The position numbers were made by a program, and so were the translations under genes. From contig JADLZK010001324.1 of assembly GCA_015847255.1 (NCBI GenBank), forward strand, positions 1-64,000: DNA of 64,000 nt, given 5' to 3'. Shown here piece by piece: positions 12,005 to 23,398 of this stretch (its first letter is position 1; each line of letters opens with the position of its first letter). The notes below the pieces were generated by a model. The model had not been told where the DNA came from, made no database searches, and saw nothing but the letters and a program-made list of their open reading frames with translations. The stretch is from Hyparrhenia diplandra. Taxonomy: Eukaryota; Streptophyta; Magnoliopsida; Poales; Poaceae.

Positions 12005-14717
12005 TGTAAATGGTCCAAGGCCGCTCGTGTCCTTGAGCAAGGCTAGTATACTAGTTTAATAAACTCTCACAAGAGGTGTACACTTTCACTGTGAGCCGTG
12101 AATTGCCCTACGTATGAGGCCCGTCGACCTCTTGACCCACTACCGAGGTAGATCAGCAGGGTTCACTATGAAGCCTTTCAACAGGTTCGTCTAACAAGCT
12201 GGGGCGCTAAGTCGCCGATATAGGACCCACCCTTCCTATATGGCACATAACCGCAGCCTATACACATATATATGGACAGGGGGCTATACTATACCCAATT
12301 CGGCACTTCCTCCAAACTCGCTAGAAAAGGTCCTGGGTACTGAGCTAAAACCAGAGCCATGTGGCCCTCACAGCTGTACTGTAAATCCCGGATACATCAG
12401 TTACAGACAAGATCTTATGTGGTTAAATTGTTACCATTTTATCATTCATAGCATAATATTAATTAAGTCATAAGATCATGGTAATAATGAGTTAGCAATA
12501 CTCAAACTATACTTGCCTTTACTTTTGCTCCAATTTCCCACATTCTGCTTCTGCACACTTGATGGTCCTCAACTCCTGGTCTTCAACGCCCAATGAACGA
12601 CTCTTTGTCTACTCGTAGCAAACACCACGCATACAAGCAAGAAAACATAATAAACTAAGAACAATACACCAACAGTGATAAAAACAAGATGAAAGGTTTA
12701 TAAAGCTGATCTACGCGTCTCTACGATCACGTGGACGTAAAGATCACCGACATCGGACTTAAAACGGATAAGTTATGGATTTTACAAGATTTCCTATAGA
12801 CGGATAATTAGTTAATTAATTAATTCCAACTACGAAAATTAAGTGATGAAAACCTACTGTACAGTGATACTATCTTGTAGAGAATTTAATTACGAACCTA
12901 ACGCAAGTTGAACGGATTAATTTGGAGTTAAAACGTGAAAGTTATGGGCATGTGAATGCAGTGGCAAACTTGTAATTAGACCGAACTTTATTTCCTGATT
13001 AAAAACATGGCTTTGGACTCTTTCTCAATTAACCCTAGACTACAGGGGCTAGCACGTAAGAAATCCAAGACTCAGTGAATAGTGCTGAAAAGGACTGCTT
13101 TGGAATTCTTTAAATAATTATAAGGTCTCGTTTGCAAAATATCCAGCCGAAGGGGTATCGGCCGCCTTGATCCATTGGATCGCATTTGGACGGTCAGGAT
13201 TAGAAAGCGGGGTGGGAGAGAGGGGTTCCGCCAGCTACAGTACGAGCACGGCGGTGCTGCCGCGTCCGACGGCGGCGAACTCGCCGGACTTCGCCGGAAA
13301 GGCGTTCCAGGGGTCAGATGCTTACGCGGGTGGTACGGGGAGATAGAGCGCATCTACGCGAACTCGGTTTCGGGGTTGTTGACCACGGCGAAGTGCGGAG
13401 GGGGCGGAACGCCGGGTCGTGGAGGATGGCGGGCTCGCCCGGTGAGGCGGCGGGGGGGTTGCGGGACGCTGGCGCGCCCGGCGAGGACGGTCGCGTGGTG
13501 GTGCGCGCGGCGATGGCGAGTGCGGTGCGCACCTCGGGTGTGGCCGCGGAGGGCCGGAGATGGTGGCTCACGCGGTGTGGCGGACCAGGTATGGCGGCGC
13601 TACGGCGGCAAGGAGATGGAGGGCGAGCGGGTGCCGCGAAACGGACACCGGGCGGGTTCGTTACCTCGATCGCGGCTCGCGGTGGTACTCGTTCGCCGGA
13701 GACGCGTCGGTCGAGGAGATCGAGACGGCGGCGGCGCGCACTTCATCCCATCGGCAATGGCGGCGGGTGGCGCTCGGTGGGCGTTGTAGGACGACGAGAG
13801 GGGGGCGAGTAGAGGTCGGGTGGATGTGGTGTGAGTGTGCAGCGCTCCCGATGTTCTTTAGTAGGCACGAGAGGGGATAGGAGGGGCGGTCGGAGATTGA
13901 TGGGCCGGGCGGCCATCGCGGGCGGGATGCGGATCGATGGGTGTTAGAACGCATGCACGGGGAACGGGTCGGGCGGACCGCACCGGGAGGGGACGAGGGG
14001 ATGGGATCGCGAGGTGGACGGGAACGCGCGACGGCCCTGGTCCGAGGGCATGCGGTCGCATGGGGTGCCGGCATCGGTGGAACGGGCGGCGACGGCGTCA
14101 CGCAGCGTGGGACGCGAGGTTGAAGACGACGGGCTGCCGCTGGCGGGCCCGCGACGGCGGTGAGGGTGAGGGAGAGCTGGGCTCCCCGCGGTCTGGGCCT
14201 GCTGCTGCTTGGGCCTCCCATGCTAGCTGGGCTGGTGCTGCTGCTATTGAAAATAGGGAGAGGGAGGGGCAGGCCAGCTTGGGCCATCGGGCCAGATAGG
14301 AGAGAGAGGTTTCCTCTTTTTCTTTTCTAATTTCTCTTTTCTTATTTTTACTTCCTATTCTATTTCTTTTCTTATGGCAACATGTGATAAGTAATTGTGT
14401 TAAATTACTATATTATCATTTCATGGTTATTAGGATCTAAACCAAATTTTTAATAATATTAGATTGATAAATTTATATAATTTATTTCTTTAATTTATAA
14501 GCAAAGCAAAATTGACTCATTTCTAAATTAAAAAGCATTAATCAATCACTCAATAAAAATTATGCGTCGGCATGAATGCAACAAAAATGTTTCTAGCCTT
14601 ATTTAAGTTTTATCTTAAATGAAAAAAATATATTTTCCTTATATTTCATGAGCACAAAAATACATAATTAAATCACTTTGACTCTAATTTCTAAAATTCA
14701 AAATTTCGGGTGTTACA
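12005..14717 (-). mobile_element. Probable solo LTR of a Ty3/gypsy retrotransposon (long GC-rich LTR)
   Basis: On the minus strand it begins TGTAACACCCGAAATTTTG, a widespread start of long grass gypsy LTRs. It ends near position 12,005 in CA, after text I recall from such LTRs (GTATACTAGCC, GAGCGGCC). The flanks read CCTAA on the right and CTTAA on the left, a 5-bp duplication with one mismatch. No gag or pol is visible, so it appears to be a solo LTR. The GC-rich core (13.15-14.30 kb) opens frames of up to 208 codons on both strands. These are Pro/Arg-rich without a domain, and I treat them as non-coding. It sits in intron 3 of the Ku80 fragment. Confidence 0.6.
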
Positions 14718-14943
14718 CCTAATCAGAGAATGTAAAAAAAAAAAAAAAAACTATATCTAAATTCGTTCTGAATGGTTGTAAAGTGCTTACAAGATGACAA
14801 CCAGTTCGAACCTCTTCAAACAAACAAGAAAAGAGGTTCAGCCAATAGTTTCCAAAATCTAATGTAAAATCATCTCTATAATACGATTTGATGAGGTACA
14901 AATAGAAACAGTTGATACAAATAGCCAAATATAAATAACTAAC

Positions 14944-15801
14944 CTTTAGTGCCAAAGAGGACAATACCGACTTCATCGCTTCTGTTATAAAGTAGCTGCA
15001 CAAGTAGCTATCAATCTGGGATGGTTTGCTCGCAAAACTATAGGCAGTAGCACTAATTGAGGAAGGTCGATGATGCATGAAAGAACATGTGCTTGCCTTC
15101 TTATGCACAAGAGTCAAGCATATGTTCTTGACCTCCTGCAGCACCCCATGCATTGAGGGCCCAACATCCAACAGCAAAATCACCACTTCCTATGAAATAA
15201 TTAGGTAATTAGCAAAGGCACAGGCATTGTGAGGAGAAGAAACGATAACCCTATTTCATGGTTTCCTGACAAGGAAGTTATAGAAATGCCCCCTGACAAG
15301 AGAACAAGGGCTCATTTGTTCATCCAATTTGCCCCCTGAGCCGAATGTGCATAAAAATAAAAAAGCAGACATATATGAAGGAAGGATTTCACATCTCTTT
15401 TCATCATATAAGGTATGCATGGTATCTTTATCCGTAGAGCATGAGGTGGTCGACTTTTACAAGTTAAATTAGAAAATCTCTAGCTGAACCCACAGCAGCA
15501 GTGGGGAAACAATCATGTATGCAGTGCGAACATAGAACATATTTTCACCGACCAGAGAACTCAACAACCAGGAACAAATTCGAATGGCTTCAGAAACATA
15601 TGTATTTATTTCCGCTCGATCAAACCCTAGCATAGGCAAGGGTACGAGGGACAAATCCCGCCTCTATTTTTTTTACCAAAAAAAAAGATCGTGGGGCATT
15701 ATTATTTAGATAGATAGAAGGGGCGATTGGTCGAACCAGGAAAATACATTCTAAGCGAAAGCAATGGAAGTAAGACGAGGACGCACCCTGTTGCGAGCCA
15801 T
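14944..15801 (-). pseudogene. KU80: 5' fragment of a Ku80 (XRCC5) gene, exons 1-3
   Basis: Ku80 pairs with Ku70 to bind broken DNA ends for non-homologous end joining and telomere protection. Three minus-strand exons read in frame. Exon 1 is 15,787-15,801 (MARNR, ATG in the context CGCCATGGC). Exon 2 is 15,097-15,189 (EVVILLLDVGPSMHG, VLQEVKNICLTLVHKK). Exon 3 is 14,944-14,995 (LLYNRSDEVGIVLFGTK, phase 1). They match the start of plant Ku80, the vWA-like domain, closely. Intron 1 is GT-AG (597 nt); intron 2 is GC-AG (101 nt, donor AAG|GCAAGC). Exon 4 and later exons are not recognisable between here and the CACTA element. Exons 1-3 carry no disabling change, so the rest could lie beyond the left edge if the CACTA element and the LTR both sit in an intron. 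Otherwise this is a truncated copy. Confidence 0.8.
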
Positions 15802-16070
15802 GGCGAACGCAGGGGAGGGGACTTGCCGCGCCGCAGGGGAGGGAAGAGCCGGTGCTCCATATTCGAATGGATGTGAGAAGGCTGCACAGGGAGGAGGGGT
15901 GGAGGTGCGGAGGAGACGGCGGCGGCGTGGAGTGGAGAGGAAGGAGAGGGGAATCGAGAGTCAGGATAGGGTTGTGCTGCGCGGAGACGGGCCTGTGGGT
16001 GGGCTGCAGCCTTGCGTGTCGCTGAAAAGGCCGGGACAGGTGTCGAGCACATAAAACGCCACGGATGCTT
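15802..16070 (-). promoter_or_regulatory. Putative 5' UTR/promoter of the Ku80 fragment
   Basis: GC-rich, purine-biased sequence directly upstream of the Ku80 ATG. The open frames here (plus 15,764-16,054 and minus 15,702-16,073) are composition shadows. No clear TATA box at the usual distance was found. Confidence 0.4.
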
Positions 16071-16185
16071 CAATTGCTGTGGTGCAAGGAGACCCGAGGG
16101 ACTTTTAATAACCCCGATGCCGGAGCAATAGTTTCATTAGTGCAGAGAGTGGTCAATAAAAGTCGGTAAAAATTCTTGCCACTCA

Positions 16186-17345
16186 GAAATACATAGGTAC
16201 TGGAAGCATGCACACCTTTATTACTACAATGATGAGCACTGTAGTTAGTAAGTGAGACCTCTCAAAATTGAAACAAACAAGCTAGGACTGAAGAGTTGTT
16301 GCTGCAGAAGGAAATCAATGAAAGTTAAAATTCGTACCGCAAATCAAAGAAATTATTAGGCATATGTTGCTAAACATGATAAACTTCTTACCACAAATCG
16401 AAGAAGTCAAGGTTACGTATAGATCACCGAAAGTTGGAGCCGAGCACAATCATTGACAGGAGCAAAGAGATTGATCATCGTACGGAGCAAATAGTGCAGC
16501 AGACAGAAACCACGTATCAGAAGGTGCAACATAGACAGACGTCCTAGACTTCCAGCAGCATCCAAGCAAAGCTCCAGTGATATAACAGAGCACTCGAACA
16601 TGCACTCGCACGTAATTTCAAACCAGGTCCAAACCAACTCAGATTTTTGATGGAACTACACAAGTTCACACAATACACCACAACTCAATAGCGACTTTCG
16701 GTCCATTACTATAGTGGGTACAGTCATTTTCAGTCCATTGCTAAAAGTTATAGCGACGGACCCCAGCAGATGCTAATGAAGGCATCAGCGACGAACAGAC
16801 TTTTAACGACGGGCAGTGTGCCGTTAAAGTTTTAGGAATGGGCAACCGGTCAAAGATTTTAGCGACGGACAGTTCATTGCAACAAGAACTTTTACCAACT
16901 GAGAGTCCCTCACACTTAATGTATTATATAAAAAAATAAATATTGTATTTCTAAAACTCATGTACATTGAATCAAACATTCAAGACCAATACAATACTGA
17001 GATTATAGGCACACATTTTGGATGGCATACACAAGTAATCATATCCACTCTCATTCGATTAGTTCATACCACAAGGGCATCCCCGCCGATATACTCTAGC
17101 TTCTTAGGTGGTCAGTACAATCACACTTCTTTTCCAATAAAATAAAAATTGTACTCTTGTGGGTGGTGTCCCATGATTTTGCATGTACCACACATTGTAG
17201 CTTGCTCAAAACTCAGTGGTCATGCACCGTAAGTGCACATTTTCCCCATTGGGCGGGAGCAACGACTGGTGTGCATCCATTGAAATCCCGCTGCTTGGAG
17301 ACTTGCTGAATCTTCCTTGTGGAGAGCACCTCAGTTGCGGACGCC
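16186..17345. repeat. Segmental duplication R, copy 1 (diverged)
   Basis: Shares long stretches with 21,030-23,240 and 26,400-26,730, for example ACATAGGTACTGGAAGCATG, GTGAGACCTCTCAAAATTGA, GGGCATCCCCGCCGAT and TGCACATTTTCCCCATTG. This copy loses similarity just before the miR2118-like site present in the other two. Its minus strand can be read as short ORFs (for example 16,413-16,637) that are not conserved between copies. Confidence 0.7.
16685..16915. repeat. Insertion with repeated TTTTAGCGACGGAC motifs
   Basis: Within R copy 1, motifs such as TAGCGACGGAC, AGCGACGAACAG and TTAACGACGGGC recur. This resembles the subterminal repeats of small CACTA-type elements. Clear termini were not found. 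Confidence 0.35.
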
Positions 17346-17349
17346 CTTA

Positions 17350-18760
17350 TAGCCAAGCTAAATCATTAATGAACGAGTTTAGAGCCTAACCCATACAACA
17401 TCTAGCCTCTTCCCATATTCTAAATATCTTTTTATTCAACAGACAAGCATAGAAAGGGAACAATCGACCTAGTCAGTTGGAGCTCAACTGACTGGCCAGG
17501 CGGGCGAGATGCCGATTATTGTACGTGCTCTGAATCAGGATAGTCAGTTGGAGCTGCAGGGCTCTACGCATCAACGCCTGTAGAAAACAAGGCCAGTGCC
17601 TTCTTTACTCTCTTGATTCCCAATGCTTCACATGCGCGTACTCCTCAACTAGCAACTTGTCACACACCGACGTATCATCATCACAAGGGATATATGTGCT
17701 CCCTGACCATCCATTTCACAGTTGATATCTGGTCATCTATCTCAACAACAACGTGCTGCACTGAGGTACAGGCCATTTTATAGTCAGACCAGAAACAGGC
17801 GTGCCCTAATTTTACCTATCCAATACTATTATTTACAAATATTATTATGTACTCCCCTGTTTCTGGTACATATATTTATCAACCAGAGCACCATGAAATA
17901 ATTCAGACGAACATAATGGAAACCCTGACAATAGCATTAAGTACATGTGTGCTAGGGTGGGTGACCTGGGGTGGGGATTTCTTTGTACGCATGACCATAT
18001 AGTCAGTTTGTGAGCCTGTACTTTACATCCTTGATTATTTTTTTGGAAACAATTTTCCCAACATCTATTTGATTATACTTCTGGAACATTTTTTTTTTGC
18101 TTTAGGCGGAACATAACAAAACATGAATAACAAAACTTATTCCAACCACTTCTTCATATGATGGAATATTACAAGTCTTCGTTGGAAATTTGACTGAAAA
18201 TTGAAAGGTCGTGCTGAGTGTTGGGTGGCACAAACAAAATCTGGACACATGTCTAGCCTATAATCTGTCATGAGTATGATCGCTGGCAGGGTTCATGCAT
18301 GATGCTTGATCGTGTTCATGCAGACGATGATAAAACTGCGCATCTCACATGAAACCAAGAAATTTTATCCAAGACTTTTACAATAAAGCTTGGCTAATTT
18401 GTTGGTTCACGATGGATAGATGCAGATCACAGTCCAAAGTTTTCAATAATTGGCTTTTGTAGGCCAAGCTTCATTGTACTTACAAAACGAATACCACAAG
18501 ACGTTATTAGTGAAGTTCCAATGACCGTGTAAGTCCTGCCATCAGCATGTCTACAATTGAATCATTTATCAGTCGACAGTTTGAGCACACAATACCGAGG
18601 GACGAACTCCTAGCACATGAATTTCCTCTATTGTTGGTCAAGGACCACAAAAATGTGTAATTAGCATGCAAGACCTTCTTCAAATAACTAAAACTACTTG
18701 CTTTGTGCAAATGGTGCCAACTCCTGGAGAACAACATGTTTTACAGGTATGGAGCGAGTA
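17350..18760. other. No gene recognised
   Basis: About 1.4 kb of ordinary AT-leaning sequence without a convincing ORF, RNA gene or repeat that I can identify. The minus-strand frame at 18,507-18,737 has no recognisable domain. Confidence 0.4.
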
Positions 18761-18767
18761 ATTTCTA

Positions 18768-18895
18768 ATCCTGGTGCCAGCCATGCCATGCACATGTGTC
18801 AACTGGCTGTGCGAGCGGCTCCCTGAGGCCTTTTTATGTAAACAATGTTTGTAGTGAAGTTTGAGGAATCTCAGCCTAATGGACGCATATATATG
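18768..18895 (-). ncRNA. Weak candidate 21-PHAS lncRNA 5' region (miR2118-like site plus TATA)
   Basis: The plus strand at 18,768-18,789 matches the recalled miR2118 consensus (UUCC-C/U-GAUGCCUCCCAUUCCUA) at 15 of 22 positions, so a minus-strand RNA would carry a target-like site. A TATATAT motif lies 97 bp upstream on the minus strand (18,886-18,895). Spacing fits the stronger units, but the match is weak. Confidence 0.22.
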
Positions 18896-18899
18896 TGCT

Positions 18900-19495
18900 G
18901 CTATGGCTTCAAAGAGAGGATCTCAACAATTTGCCCAGCAGCTGTGGCATATATATCCAATGACTAGTCGGCCTCTCAGCTTCCTGATGCAGTTTTGATG
19001 GCAAGAGCGAAAGAAATAAGGAGTAATAACTAAATTATGTGCGTATTGCAAGAGTTTGTGGGGAGGCAAATAAAGGAACAGAGAGAAAGGACTCGGAAGT
19101 TGTGAATAGAGAGATGGAACCGAGGAACAGAGGAACATGTTGCCTGTTTGCTAGGCTAGCGGATAGCGCTTGTCTGAAGGCGTGGTTGGTCCACGAAGCA
19201 GACATGTTGGGTCATGTCAGCGTCATGGTGTACGTCGCTGAATGTAGCGTGCGTTGTCATGAAACGATGTCACACACGATCTGCTGCATGCATGGCATGG
19301 GTCTGGGTCGAGCAGGCTGAGATGCTATGCATGGGTCTTTGGGTTGAGCTACATGTTCTGGGATCGATAGCATGCACCTCGAGTCGCTTGGAGACATGTG
19401 AAGTAGTTATGCGATGAGGGAGGATCCAGAATCGAATGAGACATCTGATACTCATTGTGAGAATAGGATTCGTGGAAGGATCCAGAATCGAATGG
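18900..19495. other. No gene recognised
   Basis: Short overlapping frames on both strands without domains. I see no structure beyond a few scattered similarities to the neighbouring duplicated units (for example the GGATCCAGAATCGAATG motif, found twice). Confidence 0.35.
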
Positions 19496-19496
19496 G

Positions 19497-19619
19497 ACTA
19501 AAGGTTATTATTAATCCCGGTTTGTATTCTCACCACTCGATTTTTAGTCCCGGATGCGTAATCCCGGTTCAATTTACACTATGGAGAACCGGGACAAAAC
19601 AGCGTTTGTGTACCAGTGA
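19497..19619. mobile_element. Small CACTA-type terminal fragment or MITE
   Basis: Contains GACTAAAGG, TAATCCCGG, TTAGTCCCGG and complementary GAACCGGGAC motifs and ends in TTTGTGTACCAGTG, resembling a CACTA 3' end. The left terminus is unclear. Confidence 0.45.
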
Positions 19620-19645
19620 ATGCCATCATAGAAGCACCAAAAAAT

Positions 19646-19939
19646 TACTCCCTCCATATTGGTATTAGAAGTCATTTTAGACATGATTGTGCATACTAAG
19701 AAATCATTAATTAGGGGTAATTTTCCATGTTTGCCCCTAATAAATTAGACGACGGGTGCATGATAAGCACCAACATCTTCTCGGCTGGTTGGCTAAGGCA
19801 ATGCGTCCTGAGGCTCCTTTGTAGAGGACGCTGATTCAATTCGTCGCCTTTGTGAGATTTTTACCATTTGCTTCTGGGAATACGAAAATGCCGTTAAGCG
19901 AAGGTAATGCGTTCTACAATTGCCATTACGGAGGGAGTA
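19646..19939. mobile_element. Stowaway-type MITE carrying a tRNA-like core, copy 1
   Basis: Flanked by TA on both sides, with inverted ends CTCCCTCCATATTGG and CTCCCTCCGTAATGG, the Tc1/mariner (Stowaway) signature. The interior at 19,780-19,851 resembles a tRNA gene: an A-box-like GGTTGGCTAAGG and a B-box-like TGATTCAATTC. It shares its interior with the element at 45,897-46,244. Confidence 0.75.
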
Positions 19940-20366
19940 TGTTGTCATCACATGGCCCCCAAGCCCAATCTGCACCCATTAGATTTGTGGGTGAAGTGAC
20001 GTGAAGCTGCTTCGCTCTCCCTCTCCCAAGCTCCATTCCTTTCTCCCTCCCTGTCTGGGGTTGAGGTGAAGAAAACTGAACTATTGCCCATATATATTTG
20101 GACAGGGTCCATTACTACATGGTCATGGAAGAGTATGCAAATCCAGTGCATTTATACCAAGCAATGATGCATTGATGCTACATTGTACTTATAAGTCCTC
20201 TTAAGCATCCCTTATATAATTGTTTCCGGTGTCATGTGGGACACACCAACCAGCTCCGGAGCACAGTAAATGTTTCAGGGCACCAGCAGCAGATGAATAA
20301 TTTTGTTAGTACTGTAAGCACACTCTAGCACATACTCGCTAAGGGGGATGTATATCACTCACTAGT

Positions 20367-20435
20367 CACTACAGGAAACAGGTCCTTTGCATCAATGCAT
20401 CATTGCTCCGTGTAAAGCCTGTTTTTCCCGTAGTG
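20367..20435. mobile_element. 69-bp foldback MITE with CACTAC ends
   Basis: Begins CACTACAGGAAACAGG and ends CCTGTTTTTCCCGTAGTG, so the ends are inverted repeats. A short ATGCAT-centred palindrome lies in the middle. No perfect 3-bp duplication flanks it. Confidence 0.6.
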
Positions 20436-20955
20436 ACCCACGATATCTGTATTTGGATTATGAAGTTTACAAGGCCAGGTGAGACCTTACCCACCACCGC
20501 CATCCGGACGCAGCCGGCCACTTTTCCCATCTTATTCTTCATGTTCCCTCGTCTACTAGATCTCTCTCTCTCTCTCTTCTCAACCCTGCAGCAACCAAAG
20601 CCGATCACACGAACAATGGTTGGGCCCGAAACATTTGGGGTAGGTCTTCTTAGCCCTGTGCCATGGTTCGAACCGTCCAGCTCTCTTGGCTTCTCCTTCT
20701 GATTTCCCATCATCTTGCCTCTGCCGTCCTCTTCATGCCTGACGGTGACAGGGCCCCAGACCCCAGACATTTAGTCGGATTAGCTTGACGTGGCTGTTAG
20801 ATCATTTGATTATTTAGATGCATATGGTTTGTCAGTCGAAAGGTTTGTTACTAATGTGCACGAATGCATATGTTTGAGGGCACAAGCAGCACGAATGCAG
20901 CACCCTGGTGTGCACAGCAGATGTTCTCTTGTGTTTTCTTCATGTGTAAAGCATC
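20436..20955. other. No gene recognised
   Basis: Open frames on both strands (plus 20,403-20,702; minus 20,369-20,770) overlap the MITE and a CT microsatellite. They show no domain. I treat them as chance. Confidence 0.35.
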
Positions 20956-20957
20956 CA

Positions 20958-21080
20958 TATATAAAAGTTCGTTGCAAGCAGCATGCATATGTGCCTAAAC
21001 ATATTTTCCCTTTCTGCCAAATAGAAGTCAGTAAAAATTGATGCCGCTCAGAGATACATAGGTACTAGAAGCATGGACAA
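20958..21080 (+). ncRNA. Very weak candidate 21-PHAS 5' region (plus strand)
   Basis: A good plus-strand TATATAAAA (20,958-20,966) is followed 101 bp later by a 22-nt segment whose complement matches miR2118 at 14 of 22 positions. It would be dismissed alone; it is listed because the spacing equals that of the better units. Confidence 0.15.
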
Positions 21081-22121
21081 CTTTATTACTACATGTACGA
21101 GCACTGTAGTTAGAAAGTGAGACCTCTCAAAATTGAAACAAACAAGCTAAGACTGAAGAGTTGTTGCTGCAGAAGGAAAACACTGAAAATTAAATTCGTA
21201 CCACAAATCAAAGAAATCAGGCATGTTACTAAACAAGATAAAGTTCATACCACAAATCCAAGAAGTCAGGCATACGTAGAGATCACTAAAAGTTGCAGCC
21301 CGACACAACTAGGAGCAGAGAGACTAGCCTGAAAATAGCAGGAAAAGTAAAAAAAAAAAAAAAGGAACAGAGAACAAGATGAACTCGAATTTCAGAAATA
21401 TGCATGTCATGAATTAGCTAGCTCCAGATGTATGCTCTCTATATACCAACTATTGTCAACCACGAGTTCAGTTTCCACGAGACACATTTCAATCATTCTT
21501 GGGTTCTACCTGTCGCTTAATATAGGCCACGCTCAACTGTGTATTAATTTGATTCCTTTACAAAACCATGGACTTTTTGGAGGACCAAGTGAAATCAATG
21601 TGATGACATACAGTCTTGAGCTACATTGTAGCCCTAATTGACAGAGCCAGTGTTAATACACCGTGTTTACAGTTTTCTGATGTGTGTATAGTGTGTAAAA
21701 TTTACTTAAAGATAGGGCACAAGAAACACGTGTCCAACATGCCTGCAAATCGATCAAGACACCATCCATGTCTCTGACACGGCATGCGTTTCTTAACACT
21801 CTGTGTCAGAACCTAGATGTGTAACCCTGCTCCATGGTGCTAGTCGTATACTCTGTAGATCCACAGCTGAAATTTTTTTGCAGCATAATTCGTGTCGTCA
21901 AAAATGTGGAGTGCCACTTTAGCTTCTTAGTGCTAATATGATTTCTCAAGTTCTCACAACCAAATTAGACAAAAAAAAGACATATTTATTGCAGCAACTG
22001 TAGATGATTTATATTTATAATCTTTACTTCACGCCACACGGGCATCCCCGCTGATGGCTTGATGTACTCTAGCTTCTAAGGTGCTCACAACAGCCTCTTC
22101 TTTTCCAATACAAGGAACGTT

Positions 22122-23023
22122 CACTACTAGATATTCGATTTTCCGTGGCGGACTTTTTCGATTTTCCGTGGCGGACATCAAAACCGCCACGAAAGGAAGG
22201 TCACGGAAAATCGTATGATTTTGCGTGGCGGTTTTTGGAGAGGAAGAAGCCCGCCACCGTTAATGAATAAAAAAAATAAAAAAAAAGAAAATCCAAACCC
22301 TAACCCTAATGGGCCCAGATCTGGGCCCATTAGGGTTAGGGTCTCTCAGCCGCCGCCGCACGCGCTCGCGGGATCCGCCTCCATGCTCCATGCTCCATGC
22401 GCCGCCGCGGTCTCCGCCTCGATCGGCCGCCGCCGCCGCCGATCCGCCGGAGAGGATGCATCCATGCGCCGCCGCAATCTCCGCCTCCATGCGTCGCCAC
22501 GGCCTCCGTCTCCATGCGCCGCCCGTGGCCTCCGCCACATCGCGCCGCCGCCGGCGGGGATCCGGCCGCCCCCCGCCGCTGGACGCCGCCGCCGCCTTTC
22601 GGGACGGGGAGGGGAGGGGCCGCTGCTCGAGGGAGAGTGAAGAGGGAGGAGCGCCGGGAGGGACGGGGAGAGAGGGAGCTGCTCGGGATGGGGAGGGAGG
22701 GAGCTACTCGAGGGCGAGGGAGAGAGAAGTGAGGGAGCTGGAGTCCGGAAACCTAAGTCCTCCCTCTTCCTGTATTTATACGAGCCCGACTTTTGGGTCA
22801 TTTTCTGGGCTTTTGGGCCGAGTGTTTGGGCCACATTAACTGTGGCGTTTTTTTAATAAAAACCACCACGGTTAATCGATTTACCGTGGCGGTTATTATG
22901 TCCGCCACGCAAAATAGAAAATAACCGCCACGGTTAATCATGATATTAACCGTGGCGGTTTTCCAAATGCCCGCCACGGAAAATGAAATCTGAACACCAC
23001 GTAAAATCAATTATGTAGTAGTG
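22122..23023. mobile_element. 902-bp non-autonomous CACTA element with verified empty site
   Basis: Begins CACTACTAGATATTCGATTT and ends with the inverted counterpart GTAGTAGTG. It is flanked by a 3-bp duplication, GTT (22,119-22,121 and 23,024-23,026). Subterminal GATTTTCCGTGGCGG motifs and complements cluster at both ends. The paralogous copy near 26,490-26,505 reads straight across the junction (AAGGAACATTGTACTC), which is the unoccupied site. The GC-rich interior (22,350-22,760) opens overlapping Pro/Arg-rich frames without domains. It may be a captured leader, but I see no gene. Confidence 0.9.
22297..22342. repeat. 46-bp perfect palindrome with paired telo-box and site II motifs
   Basis: Centred on AGATCT, each 23-bp arm contains CCCTAACCCTAA (telo-box type) followed by TGGGCC (site II/TCP type). 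Both motifs are known from promoters of plant growth and ribosomal genes. All 23 pairs were checked by eye. Confidence 0.9.
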
Positions 23024-23258
23024 GTTGTACTCTTGTGTGTGGCGTCCAATGATTTTGCATGTACCACATGTTGTAGCTTTCTCGGAGCTCGGTGATCGTG
23101 CAATGTAAGTGCACATTTTCCCCATTGCATTGTGTTGGAGCATCGACTTGTACCAGCGACTAGTGTGCATATCACAATGACAGCCCGCAGGTTCATGACG
23201 AACAGTGCAGATGAACATACAAGATGCACTGAATCTTCACGCCAGAGAGCACCTGAAT

Positions 23259-23398
23259 TTCCAAATGTCTCCCATGCGCATTACTATCTTACTGCTGAAT
23301 GTCTTGTCTATGTATCTCATTTCCTATTTAACTTAGACATCTCTCGGTTCACAGAAGGTGCGCATGACATACTACGTTGTATGCTTGGTATATATAGG
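23259..23398 (-). ncRNA. Candidate 21-PHAS lncRNA 5' region, R copy 2
   Basis: Plus-strand 23,259-23,280 (TTCCAAATGTCTCCCATG and on) matches the miR2118 consensus at 16 of 22, so a minus-strand transcript would carry the complementary site. A minus-strand TATA box (CCTATATATACC, 23,387-23,398) lies 108 bp upstream. The transcript would run leftwards into R copy 2, whose body is now split by the CACTA element. No conserved ORF is present. Alternative: a decayed MIR2118 arm, but no pairing arm was found. Confidence 0.4.

Noticed and set aside
13150..14300. Overlapping open frames of up to about 200 codons on both strands
   Set aside because: They lie in the GC-rich core of the LTR, are Pro/Arg-rich in every frame and show no domain; composition explains them.
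22215..22840. Several overlapping frames of 90-176 codons
   Set aside because: They sit inside the non-autonomous CACTA element in a GC-rich segment, with low-complexity peptides on both strands.
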